Shown piece after piece: positions 33,868 through 41,538 of a stretch of 64,000 nt of DNA. Source of the DNA: Pseudomonas sp. R5-89-07 (GTDB lineage Bacteria > Pseudomonadota > Gammaproteobacteria > Pseudomonadales > Pseudomonadaceae); assembly GCF_003851685.1 (NCBI RefSeq), contig NZ_CP027727.1, positions 930,001 through 994,000 on the forward strand. The letters are read 5' to 3'. The notes under the pieces are model-generated. The model ran no database searches. It was not told where the DNA came from and saw only the letters and a program-made list of their open reading frames with translations. A program made the position numbers and the translations under genes. Numbering within the stretch: the first letter of the stretch is position 1; each line of letters begins with the position of its first letter.

Positions 33868-33938
33868 GCCCCTACTGTGAATACTCTAAGGAAACCTTCC
33901 CGTTGGGAAGGCTCCCTACAGAGGCGAAGGGCGCAGAC

Positions 33939-34238
33939 TTAGCAAGTTGCTGGCGCCAACGAGCGTGCAGCTGGCTTCTTACGCGATTTCCGAGCAGGCT
34001 TTTCGACCACTCGAGTGTTAGCCGCGTACCAAAGGTTCAGGTCGACACCTTTGCGAGTTATTGCCGGTACATGATCCATCTCACGTACGAGACGCTCAGG
34101 TACGCAAGGCGGTGGAAGCAACGGAGCTGCTTTGGTATGGATAGCTATGGGTGCAGCGCTGGTTTTCTTCACCGCACGCAGAAACTGACGCGTGATGGTG
34201 CCAACCGCGAAACCGAAGCCATAAGCAAGTTTGGACAT
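33939..34238 (-). CDS. Small basic protein of unknown function
   Basis: 99 residues: a short hydrophobic start (KLAYGFGFAVGTITRQFL), a Pro-rich middle and a Lys/Arg-rich end (KPARKSRKKPAARSL). ATG 34238 follows AGGAGAATCACC; the longer frame to 34316 runs through the leader. It is monocistronic by layout, with its own promoter and long structured leader. No family recognised; the basic tail would suit nucleic-acid or membrane binding. Confidence 0.65.
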   Translation of the reverse strand: MSKLAYGFGFAVGTITRQFLRAVKKTSAAPIAIHTKAAPLLPPPCVPERLVREMDHVPAITRKGVDLNLWYAANTRVVEKPARKSRKKPAARSLAPATC

Positions 34239-34316
34239 GGTGATTCTCCTGCAGGTTGAATGCGGAGAACCCACTGACCCTGTCGGGGAAGTGATTCCCC
34301 GCGAGGTGAGTTGCAT
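34239..34316 (-). promoter_or_regulatory. Leader hairpins adjoining the start codon
   Basis: RNA sense: ACCTCGCGGGGAATCACTTCCCC (GGGGAA/TTCCCC hairpin), GACAGGG, AGTGGGTTCTCCGC, spacer, GGAGAATCACC before ATG. TTCTCC pairs with GGAGAA across the ribosome site. Nearly identical in plan and in many bases to the leader of the DUF3577 gene. Confidence 0.65.
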
Positions 34317-34317
34317 A

Positions 34318-34456
34318 AGGTGCTTCTATCGACGATTGTCGACCGACCGCGCTACCAGAAGCTCAGCGGCCTTGGGCGGATCTGACACGAAAATCGTGTC
34401 GCAGTCTTCAAGATCCTGACTGCCTGGGCATGATGCTGACGACGTCAGCAAAGCAC
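34318..34456 (-). ncRNA. Four-hairpin structured leader RNA, copy 2
   Basis: Stems in plus-strand coordinates: GCTTCT(34322)/AGAAGC(34357) enclosing TCGAC(34329)/GTCGA(34338); GACACGA(34384)/TCGTGTC(34394); GCAGTC(34401)/GACTGC(34418); GCTGAC(34435)/GTCAGC(34444). Relative to copy 1 the second stem is changed at most pairs and the first and third at one each, always keeping complementarity. Conserved unpaired blocks include CGCGCTACC and TGGGCATG. Confidence 0.65.
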
Positions 34457-34462
34457 GTTCAT

Positions 34463-34492
34463 ATCATCGAAGGGGAGAGGGTGATGTGTCAA
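34463..34492 (-). promoter_or_regulatory. Promoter of structured leader copy 2
   Basis: Minus strand TTGACA (34487-34492) with GATGAT (34463-34468) at an 18-base spacing. Confidence 0.55.
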
Positions 34493-34783
34493 GCGGGGAG
34501 GGAAATTTCGGGGAGGGCGAAGCAGGTTCATGTCGACAGGAGAAGCTACCGAGAGTAGCTGGGTCAACAGTCACTCTCGGATGTAGTAAGAAGCGTCTTT
34601 CAGAAAAAAATACCACCTGTGTGGGATGAAGGCGTTATCGATCCCTGGGCTGTGATCTGAACGTCTCACTTCCTACACCTGGCCGATTATCGTGGCTGAG
34701 GCCAGCAAACATAAGGCACGCATCCGCGCACAAAGGGAGCCCTGCGTTTCGCCGGCGGGCCACCGGCAAGGAAAAGCAGCTAC

Positions 34784-34831
34784 CAATAGGTAGCCTGATC
34801 ATCCTTTGCAAGATGATCAGGCTACCTATTG
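34784..34831. repeat. Perfect 20-bp inverted repeat with 8-base loop
   Basis: Arms CAATAGGTAGCCTGATCATC (34784-34803) and its exact complement (34812-34831) around CTTTGCAA. Neither side has a T-run of the kind a terminator needs. A short competing hairpin, GCTACC-AATA-GGTAGC (34779-34794), shares the GGTAGC of the left arm, so the two structures exclude each other. Confidence 0.85.
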
Positions 34832-34841
34832 TGTAAGCTTT

Positions 34842-34873
34842 AAAAAGTGTGGGCCACAACACCAGTGTGGCCC
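34842..34873 (-). terminator. Probable terminator of the pilus operon
   Basis: Minus strand GGGCCACA-CTGGTGT-TGTGGCCC, then ACAC and TTTTT. It lies about 300 bases past the pilM stop, with hairpins in between. Confidence 0.6.
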
Positions 34874-35170
34874 TAAGACTACGGTGCTTCGAACCTCAAC
34901 AGAGCCCTATGTGCCTTTGAACTCGCAATTCACGAGTTAGACGGCTGCGTGTCTGGCTTGAACAGGGAGACACAGGGAGAGCTCTGAACCAGGTCCGCAC
35001 GCCCTTCCCGGAGCTATGCGTGCTTTGGGGTTGGTGATAAGGCAAGCCGTATCACCGGGCGCTACTGATGACCGCCAGTAGCCAACGGGGTGGAAACGTT
35101 GTTGCGAGCATTATGTTGATAGGCCGGAGCTTATGCAACCCAGTGCCTTTCAAAGTCGCTCTACTCCAGA

Positions 35171-35611
35171 CTAATTGATGGCGACAATCGCACCCTCGGG
35201 CACGGGGGGAGGAATCGCTATAGCAGTCGTCCCAGATATCTGTGAAATCAGCATCCCTGAACGCTTTACACCAACTGTAGTTGTCTTTGTCAGATCTACC
35301 AGCACCGAGGCCAAGCCTGACGGTGCAACCCCATCAAAATAGGTATAAGCCGTTCCGGCTGTGATGTAAGAACCTATGCCCATAGGTTTGACAAACCACC
35401 CAGGTAAGTTGAGCGCAGAATCGTTCGGTATTCCACTGAAGCCCGGGTTGGACTGAGCAAATTCGGTTGCTGCAGATCGGTACACCAGAAAGCCGCGACC
35501 CAGCGAGTCGAGGGTCGCGTAGTCGGATATACGTTGGTCCTGATGTTGGTTCTCCATGAATATACTGGAGGCAATGAGCACCACCATCAAAACGAGCCAT
35601 TGCATTGTCAT
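35171..35611 (-). CDS. pilM: PilM, conjugative type IVb pilus protein
   Basis: 146 residues: an N-terminal membrane helix (MQWLVLMVVLIASSIFM) followed by a pilin-like periplasmic domain (YATLDSLGRGFLVYRSAATEF ... NLPGWFVKPMGIGSYI) and a Pro-rich end. Size and layout match PilM of the R64-type thin pilus as found in PAPI-1-class ICEs, a pilus accessory component. It is the last gene of the pilus operon here. GGAGCTC precedes the start. Confidence 0.82.
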   Translation of the reverse strand: MTMQWLVLMVVLIASSIFMENQHQDQRISDYATLDSLGRGFLVYRSAATEFAQSNPGFSGIPNDSALNLPGWFVKPMGIGSYITAGTAYTYFDGVAPSGLASVLVDLTKTTTVGVKRSGMLISQISGTTAIAIPPPVPEGAIVAIN

Positions 35612-35668
35612 GACATGAGCTCCATCTGCAGAACGGTGGTTGTTACCACCTACGTGCCTCTAACAAAC

Positions 35669-36001
35669 CTATTTCGAAAGGGCAATCAATGTTAAGCAAA
35701 TTCCCGCGAGGCCAAGCGCAATCACAGTCCACTTAGCGGCGCGCTTGATGCTCATTGATTTAGGTTTTGGGTTGATTAATTCCATAGTGGTGATCTTCTT
35801 TACTAAATAACGACCAGAGGGTGTTGGGTGTAATCTGTATGTGAAATCACCGACCTCGAATACTTCTTTTCCTTCTAGCGCGCGACGCCATAGCACAGTT
35901 GAGCATATCCTGCTTCGGGTGCTTAGCCAGGTCTGTAATTCTCCAGCACTATACTCAACGTCATTCTCAAGCGTCTGCACTGCAATAATCCCCATAAACA
36001 T
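35669..36001 (-). CDS. Small protein with C-terminal membrane helix in the pilus operon
   Basis: 110 residues: a soluble beta-rich part (GKEVFEVGDFTYRLHPTPSG) and a C-terminal membrane helix (WTVIALGLAGICLTLIALSK). It lies between pilV and pilM, a place where I know of no conserved pilus gene. No Shine-Dalgarno is apparent before ATG 36001 or the in-frame ATG six bases on, and the surrounding bases are AT-rich, so it may be a later insertion. Function unknown. Confidence 0.5.
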   Translation of the reverse strand: MFMGIIAVQTLENDVEYSAGELQTWLSTRSRICSTVLWRRALEGKEVFEVGDFTYRLHPTPSGRYLVKKITTMELINPKPKSMSIKRAAKWTVIALGLAGICLTLIALSK

Positions 36002-36038
36002 ACAAAAATAGCGTTTCTTAATTTTTTAAGCGGCTGCT

Positions 36039-37355
36039 TTATTTGAAGCAGCTCCAATAGAAAAGACCTGGCCAGGAAAGTCGAGAAGTGGAGAGAAACC
36101 ACCCACTGGCATTTCTGAAGATGTAGCCTGTCTCGCTATCTCCGATGCCAAAAGCGCCAGTTAAAGAGCATGATTTCCATGTGGTGTCGCCAAGGGAGCA
36201 GGTCACACTGCCTCTGGCAGGCGCCTGGCAGGTGCCCTGGATCAGCTGGAATTCCCACCCCCCTGGTCTTTTCCATAAGCCTTGTTCGCAGGACAACGTT
36301 ATTCCCGCGGCGCTTTTTGCAAGAAGGGTTCGGTCACTACACTGTTGCCCCTCGGTAGCTATGCCTCCCAGGGACAAATATTCATTTGTCTGAATGCGAT
36401 CATAGGCCGTTATCTTGCCAGTCGAGGTTATCTTTCCACCCCATAGTTCACCACCGGTTGAAAAGTTTTTGTCGTTATAAACTTGGACCCAGTTGGGGCT
36501 GTTTTGATAAATCCCGCCTCCCCATTTTTCGCTGTACCAGCCTGTGTCACCACGTGTTCTGAACCAACCACCTGTGCTGGTATCACCGGTAATGGTTGCA
36601 GTAGCGGCATTTACATTGGCTGTGGCGATGACGTTTCGAGCTGTAATGTCGGCATTAGCTGTTATGTTGCCTGAGGCTGTGATATTTCCTGCGTTGTTAA
36701 TATTGTGGTTACCCATCGTGATATCAGTATTCATCGTGTTGAATTCTGGATGGTTTGGCACTGCGTTTCGATATAGATAGTCATTAGCCAACGCACCATC
36801 CATAAGGAAAAGTGCGCTAGCTGTATGTCCTGGGCCAGGAGCTATAGCATAGTTACTTAGTGCTACCTGCCATCCACCCCGCACGCCCTGGACGATGTTC
36901 GGGTTGGCTGAAGAGATGAAGCCACCAGGTCCTCCGAGATTTTCAGCGATGGTTCGGATACCCATTTCAGGAATCGTCTGCCCACCACTAGTAACCACAA
37001 TCACTTCCAGTTGATTAGGGTTGGGTTTCCGGGCGAGGCCGAGAATGGTCTGCCCAAAGGCGTTCGTGGGGCTAAAACCTGCAGGAAGGTAGTTGGTGTT
37101 GACGAGCATCGGAACGGTTATTTGCACCGGTACGGTTGCTGCTGCGTTGGCCAGCACCACGCTGTAGTTATCCTTCAGATATTTGGCCAATGCCTCTGAA
37201 ATGGTTCTCTGTTGATCAGCAGCAATTCGATAGTCCTGAGAGTCCATCTGCTTGATTTGCCATGCGATCGCCAAAGTGACGACAACGGAGAAAACGGCCA
37301 ATCCGATCGCCATGTCCAAGCTCAAGAAGCCCCGCTGCTTGTTCCTACTGGTCAT
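36039..37355 (-). CDS. pilV: PilV, tip adhesin (minor pilin) of the conjugative type IVb pilus
   Basis: About 438 residues. QRGFLSLDMAIGLAVFSVVV is a prepilin cleavage site (after G) and helix identical at its start to that of PilS. The N-terminal 220 residues are the PilV pilin domain. Then comes a run of N-I-T/A-N repeats (about 224-262), and from 263 GWFRTRGDTGWYSEKWGGG, a motif I know from phage tail-fibre tips, ending in a cysteine-containing domain. PilV selects recipient cells, in PAPI-1 through lipopolysaccharide. ATG 37355 follows AAGGAG and overlaps pilT. I see no shufflon repeats or recombinase beside it. Confidence 0.88.
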   Translation of the reverse strand: MTSRNKQRGFLSLDMAIGLAVFSVVVTLAIAWQIKQMDSQDYRIAADQQRTISEALAKYLKDNYSVVLANAAATVPVQITVPMLVNTNYLPAGFSPTNAFGQTILGLARKPNPNQLEVIVVTSGGQTIPEMGIRTIAENLGGPGGFISSANPNIVQGVRGGWQVALSNYAIAPGPGHTASALFLMDGALANDYLYRNAVPNHPEFNTMNTDITMGNHNINNAGNITASGNITANADITARNVIATANVNAATATITGDTSTGGWFRTRGDTGWYSEKWGGGIYQNSPNWVQVYNDKNFSTGGELWGGKITSTGKITAYDRIQTNEYLSLGGIATEGQQCSDRTLLAKSAAGITLSCEQGLWKRPGGWEFQLIQGTCQAPARGSVTCSLGDTTWKSCSLTGAFGIGDSETGYIFRNASGWFLSTSRLSWPGLFYWSCFK

Positions 37356-38286
37356 TCCAGAGACTCCTTGATGATTGGTGAGCGATGTCGTGATCGAGCA
37401 TCGTGATCTTTCCTGCATGGACTTTCTCTCGGATGCCCGGTCCGTCATCGCCCGTGAAAAGCAGGCTCTGCAGGGTTAATCGACGACTCCCTTCGTTGCC
37501 GCTTGATAAGGACTGGTGAAGAACGGCCACTAACCCCTTGGAGAGCAGCTCTCGGGCGTTATTGAGTAACGGCTGAGCCAGGGCTGATATACGCTCAATG
37601 CCTTGAGTAACGCTGCCCGCATGACCTGTGCTGATGATGAGATGGCCATTGATCGAGGCTTGAATTACTTGTGCTGCTGTCGAGCTGTCGCGAATTTCTC
37701 CCACGAACAGGAAATCCGCTCTTGTGCGCAGCGCTAGAATCAACGCTTCCTCGTATCCCCCCATCCGGCGAGAGACCGGAACTTGAATGCAGCGCCCACT
37801 ACCATGCCGACCATTCAAAAACGGTTCTGGAGGATCCTCGACAGCCACACAAATGCCTCCCCAGGCCTCAAGGCGAGCTTTCACCAGTGATGCAGCACTG
37901 GAGGTTTTCCCTGTGCCCATTTCCCCACAAATGAATATCAGGCCGCGAACCGTGTCGCTCATCAACGCGTCCTGCAGATAGTCGGGCAGACCCAGCATGT
38001 CCAATGGACGGATCTGGACTGAGGATTTGCTTACGACAAACACAGGCTTGCCATTCAAATCCAGCAACTGGGTTACACGAAGGACGACGCCATCTTCAAT
38101 TAGGGCGAACTCTGGATCCTGGGTTGCCTTGTGCTTTTCCTCGCACTGCGCCCGTAAGCGCTCAAGGTCTGACCGCCATTCGGCGGGCGCTTCAACCCTT
38201 CGTGCCTGCCCAGGGAGACCTTTGGCGTCGGCAAATCCATCGCCGAGGTACAGGTCGACGAATTCAGCATCAGAGATCACGCTCAC
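37345..38286 (-). CDS. pilT: PilT-like pilus retraction ATPase
   Basis: About 313 residues. Walker A FICGEMGTGKTSS near residue 120-130, the Asp box VAVEDPPE, Walker B ADFLFVGEIRD and the His box HLIISTGHAG. These define the GspE/PilT secretion ATPase family; the short N-terminal domain fits PilT rather than the assembly ATPase. Start is GTG 38286, seven bases after AAGGA, which itself overlaps the pilS stop; the longer frame from 38451 covers pilS and is not real. Present beside a full-length PilQ, so retraction is possible. Confidence 0.85.
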   Translation of the reverse strand: MSVISDAEFVDLYLGDGFADAKGLPGQARRVEAPAEWRSDLERLRAQCEEKHKATQDPEFALIEDGVVLRVTQLLDLNGKPVFVVSKSSVQIRPLDMLGLPDYLQDALMSDTVRGLIFICGEMGTGKTSSAASLVKARLEAWGGICVAVEDPPEPFLNGRHGSGRCIQVPVSRRMGGYEEALILALRTRADFLFVGEIRDSSTAAQVIQASINGHLIISTGHAGSVTQGIERISALAQPLLNNARELLSKGLVAVLHQSLSSGNEGSRRLTLQSLLFTGDDGPGIREKVHAGKITMLDHDIAHQSSRSLWNDQ

Positions 38287-38296
38287 ACTGAGTTCC

Positions 38297-38812
38297 TTAG
38301 TACGAAGTCCAAGCGATGGTATTGGCGTCCGAGGAGCAGCTGGTCGCAGCTGCCACCGCAGTGATTTCGCCGGCAATTGCAGTGCCGCCATTGATCGCCG
38401 TTGTTGTCTGTTTGTCCTTGGCCATGTTCGAGGCAAGGGTGATGCAGGCATTTTTCGGAAGGTTGGATTCTGTGATGGTGAAGGTCATGCCGTTGCTCAT
38501 CACGGTCACTGCGCCGTTCCAGCGGTTGGACAGGGCATTACCGTTGATGCTCATGCCGCCAGTTGCCTCGAGGTTGATCAAAGAAGGCGCCAAGTTGGTG
38601 CCTGCCGTGGCGTAACCCGTGGTGCTTTTCAGTCGTTTGGTATTGCTCAGCAACGTGCCGAGATTGCTCTGTTCAATGGTGACGTCCGAGCTGCCGAACG
38701 TTCTGTAGCCCATGAACACGATGAAACCAAGTGCCACCGCGATCAGCATCAACCAGAACATCCCGTCCAGGGAGAGAAATCCGCGTTGGTTGTTTGGAGT
38801 GTTTGTTGGCAT
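38297..38812 (-). CDS. pilS: PilS, major prepilin of the conjugative type IVb pilus
   Basis: 171 residues. NNQRGFLSLDGMFWLMLIAV gives the prepilin peptidase site and hydrophobic assembly helix, followed by a globular domain with two late cysteines (NACITLASN ... AATSCSSDA) that form the D-region disulfide of type IVb pilins, and an aromatic C-terminus. It forms the shaft. No dedicated prepilin peptidase (PilU) gene lies in the window. GAGG precedes ATG. Confidence 0.88.
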   Translation of the reverse strand: MPTNTPNNQRGFLSLDGMFWLMLIAVALGFIVFMGYRTFGSSDVTIEQSNLGTLLSNTKRLKSTTGYATAGTNLAPSLINLEATGGMSINGNALSNRWNGAVTVMSNGMTFTITESNLPKNACITLASNMAKDKQTTTAINGGTAIAGEITAVAAATSCSSDANTIAWTSY

Positions 38813-38837
38813 TTCCAGTACCTCATTTAGGTTTGAT

Positions 38838-39977
38838 TTAAAGCGTTGCAGTCACATTGCCGGCCAACTGGAAGATCCCGATCACTACCAGAATCATCAT
38901 GACCCCCATGGCCATGGAGGACATGCCGATAAGAGATTTGGCGATGGCTTCGACGCGCTGAAGCGTTTGCTCCAGCCACCGGTTTGAAAACCGTTCCATC
39001 GACTCGGCGAAGCCTTTGCGGGTGGCGAGCACTTCCAGAAAATGCATCGCCATGGGGTCTGGGAATTGATGACCCGCAAGCTTCAATGCAGTACCGAAGT
39101 TTTTGCCGGCGCTCACTCCGTAATGAATGGCGCTCAGGCGCTCTTTCAACCACGGGGAGGCATTGCGTTGAAGGGAGGTCAACGCATCGAGTTGGTTGAT
39201 GCCGGAGCGCAGCATCACAGCCATGTTGAGCAGAAAGATCGAACCGTGGAGTGCCTTGTAGACTGACCAAGGCGGGAGCCTCTCAGCACGGACTCGCAGG
39301 ATCTGGAGCAGCTTGTTCAACTGCAGCTTCCACGAAGGGCTGGCGGCCGTAATCTGAAGTCCGCAAAAGACGGGTAGAGTGACGATCGATATGAGGATGA
39401 AGACGATCACAGTTATCAGCGTTACAAGTCCGTAGTGGGTCACGAAATTCGATAGGGCGTAGAGGAAGGCCGGCACACCGGTCCACGCCTCGGGGTTGGA
39501 GCGTCGTGTCATGGAGGGCACCATCCACACTGCAATCACATACAGCAACGCCGCCATAACGCTCCACACCACGGAGGGGAAAACTGTGGCTGATGCCACG
39601 AGTTTGCTAATTCGCTGACGTACTTCGATGATCCTCACGCAGTCCCGAAATGCCTGCACCAGGTTGCCGGTGTCTTCCCCGGAAGCGATCAGAGAGTTCT
39701 CGTCATAGGGAACCCAGCCTTCGCAGGAAATGCTCAGGGATTTCCCGCCTTTCACCGATTGCGCGATATCCCTGCATGCAAGGGATACCGGATGTAGCTT
39801 CTGGCCGTTATCGCTGAACGCTCTTGCCACCGTATGCAGCGCGTCCTCAAGCGACACACCGTCCTCAAGGATGCCCATCAGGCTCTCGTAGAACTGGATT
39901 CTTTCGTTTTTGCCGAACTGCTTGGCATAGAAGGTCTCTGCCCAACGATTCAGCATCGCTCTGACGTCACTCAGCAT
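38838..39977 (-). CDS. pilR: PilR, inner-membrane platform protein (GspF/PilC-like)
   Basis: About 379 residues with two copies of the type II secretion F domain: SLMGILEDGVSLEDALHTVA near 40-60 and MAVMLRSGINQLDALTSLQ near 250-270, each followed by membrane helices. A C-terminal membrane helix closes the protein. It anchors the PilQ ATPase and the growing pilus. ATG 39977 follows GGAGCTCACTC and overlaps the pilQ stop. Confidence 0.87.
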   Translation of the reverse strand: MLSDVRAMLNRWAETFYAKQFGKNERIQFYESLMGILEDGVSLEDALHTVARAFSDNGQKLHPVSLACRDIAQSVKGGKSLSISCEGWVPYDENSLIASGEDTGNLVQAFRDCVRIIEVRQRISKLVASATVFPSVVWSVMAALLYVIAVWMVPSMTRRSNPEAWTGVPAFLYALSNFVTHYGLVTLITVIVFILISIVTLPVFCGLQITAASPSWKLQLNKLLQILRVRAERLPPWSVYKALHGSIFLLNMAVMLRSGINQLDALTSLQRNASPWLKERLSAIHYGVSAGKNFGTALKLAGHQFPDPMAMHFLEVLATRKGFAESMERFSNRWLEQTLQRVEAIAKSLIGMSSMAMGVMMILVVIGIFQLAGNVTATL

Positions 39978-41526
39978 GAGTGAGCTCCAGGATCTGCCGG
40001 TCAAAGTCCAAAGGCCCCACCGTCATTTCGGCGTGGCGGGGGTCTACTAAGCCTTGTTTCAGTTTGATGATCGTGTGTGCGGTTTTGGTAATACCGCCCA
40101 TTTCCTTGACCCAGTGGCGACGTGCCGCACTTGCACCCTGCCCATTGAAAACGCGCATGAACTCAAGGTCGGTGAGCAGAGTTTCCGCAACCACTGTGCG
40201 ACCGGTGATGCCCAAGCCCTTGCAGTGCGGGCATCCAGATCCTTTGAGGTAGGTCTCATCAATCGCTTCCAGATCGCGCAAGCGCTGCACCAGCGCGCTG
40301 TTTAGCTGCCCGAGATGCTCGCGTGCGGGTACGCGGCAGTGGGAACACAGCACAGGCAAGAGGGATTGGTTGACCACGCTTGTCATCAATGCAGGATCAG
40401 TAACCAGGTGTCGGTCTACACCCATGTCGATCAGTCGCTGAAGAGCTGCTACAGCGTTGTTGGTGTGCAATGTCGTCAGCACCAGGTGACCAGTCATACC
40501 GCCGCGGAAAGCCGCTTGTGCTGATGCAAGGTCCCGGATCTCCCCATACATGAGAATGTCAGGGTCGAGCCGCATGGAATTGGTAATACCGTCATTCCAG
40601 GTTTCACCGGCGCCCAGCGGTGACTGATTGGCGAGGAGTGGATATTCAGGTGGATCTTCCATCGTCAGAATGTGTTTTGTTCCACCGCACTCTTCATGCA
40701 AGAGGTTCAGGTTTACCTGCAGCGACTTCGATTTACCTGAACCGGTGGGACCAGTGATCAGGTTCACCCCATAAGGCAAGCTGCGGATGCGGCTGAATGC
40801 ATCAATTTGCTGCGTCAGAAAACCGAGATCACTAAGCGTCATTTTGGTTTTGTCGTCATACAGCAGACGCAAAACCATTAGGGGGCCATCTACGAGCGGC
40901 CGAGTGGCGACTCGGGCACCGAACAAACCGAGCTGGTCGACATAGGCGCGTTTCACCCTGGCGTCCTGGCTCACCTGCGGCTGGTAGTGATCTTTCGCGA
41001 CATCGCACATGCTGTTGTAGAGGGATGAGCAGAGCTCCATGCCCACCTGACTCTGATGCTGCTCTGCCTCCCACAAGAGCCCGTGGATGCGAAAGAAGAT
41101 TCGAGTGATATCGTGACCTACGACAAAGTGGACGTCGCTTGCATTGCGCCGGTGGGCTTCTCCTAAAAGCTGCACCACCTGGGCTTGGCGCTTCGTCTCA
41201 GTCGCCGACAGCGCTTTACCGTTTGCATCATCATTTGCGCGGTAGAGTGCCTTGATCGTGCTCATTGAGCAGACCTTGACCTCAAAGTGGTGATTTTCGT
41301 GTTCCAGCTGGTCCTCGAATGCCATGACATAGGCATCCGTTTGGTGTTGGGCAGACACATACAAAATCCCGTCGCTGGTCAGCGCACACAGTTGACGCAG
41401 CTCGGGTTTCAGCTCAAACGGTCCACCAGGGGCCGTCAGCAGTGTTTGGTGCGACGTCAGTAGGACTGCAGCAGACTCATCACTGTCAGGCTCTATGACA
41501 TCTGGTTTTTCAGTCAGGATCGTCAT
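39967..41526 (-). CDS. pilQ: PilQ, pilus assembly ATPase
   Basis: 519 residues. ITGPTGSGKSKSLQ (Walker A, about 258-270), LTMEDPPEYPL (Asp box), DILMYGEIRD (Walker B), HLVLTTLHTN (His box), then a tetracysteine metal site (LCSHCRVPA ... GCPHCKGLG). This set is that of PilB/GspE assembly ATPases. It powers pilus extension. Between pilP and pilR as expected for the R64-type order. Confidence 0.9.
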   Translation of the reverse strand: MTILTEKPDVIEPDSDESAAVLLTSHQTLLTAPGGPFELKPELRQLCALTSDGILYVSAQHQTDAYVMAFEDQLEHENHHFEVKVCSMSTIKALYRANDDANGKALSATETKRQAQVVQLLGEAHRRNASDVHFVVGHDITRIFFRIHGLLWEAEQHQSQVGMELCSSLYNSMCDVAKDHYQPQVSQDARVKRAYVDQLGLFGARVATRPLVDGPLMVLRLLYDDKTKMTLSDLGFLTQQIDAFSRIRSLPYGVNLITGPTGSGKSKSLQVNLNLLHEECGGTKHILTMEDPPEYPLLANQSPLGAGETWNDGITNSMRLDPDILMYGEIRDLASAQAAFRGGMTGHLVLTTLHTNNAVAALQRLIDMGVDRHLVTDPALMTSVVNQSLLPVLCSHCRVPAREHLGQLNSALVQRLRDLEAIDETYLKGSGCPHCKGLGITGRTVVAETLLTDLEFMRVFNGQGASAARRHWVKEMGGITKTAHTIIKLKQGLVDPRHAEMTVGPLDFDRQILELTHAE

Positions 41527-41538
41527 CGAACTTCTCTA

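Larger units (their letters stand above)
34493..35170. other. Long structured non-coding region between the pilus genes and the leader-RNA genes
   Basis: No credible gene in about 680 bases, but many inverted repeats. AGCTAC(34544)/GTAGCT(34555), which overlaps the alternative CCGAGAGT(34549)/ACTCTCGG(34573); CTGGCC(34679)/GGCCAG(34700); GCTACC(34779)/GGTAGC(34789), which competes with the perfect 20-bp repeat at 34784-34831; AACTCG(34920)/CGAGTT(34933); GTGTCT(34949)/AGACAC(34968); GCACGC(34997)/GCGTGC(35018); GGTGATA(35033)/TATCACC(35050); GCTACTG(35061)/CAGTAGC(35076). It could be an origin of transfer, a structured RNA, or the long 3' end of the pilus transcript. Confidence 0.5.

Noticed and set aside
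33831..34259. Plus-strand open frame of about 140 codons over the leader-RNA region
   Set aside because: It runs across a promoter, a supported minus-strand gene and its leader, and encodes nothing recognisable.
34635..34862. Minus-strand open frame of 75 codons through the 20-bp inverted repeat
   Set aside because: No ribosome site, and it crosses several hairpins and the putative pilus terminator.
36039..36700. Shufflon segments at the 3' end of pilV
   Set aside because: I looked for short repeated inverted sites and alternative pilV ends and saw none; no recombinase gene is adjacent.
38287..38451. N-terminal extension of PilT from ATG 38451
   Set aside because: It would overlap most of the 3' end of pilS in another frame; GTG 38286 has AAGGA at the right distance and fits the family length.
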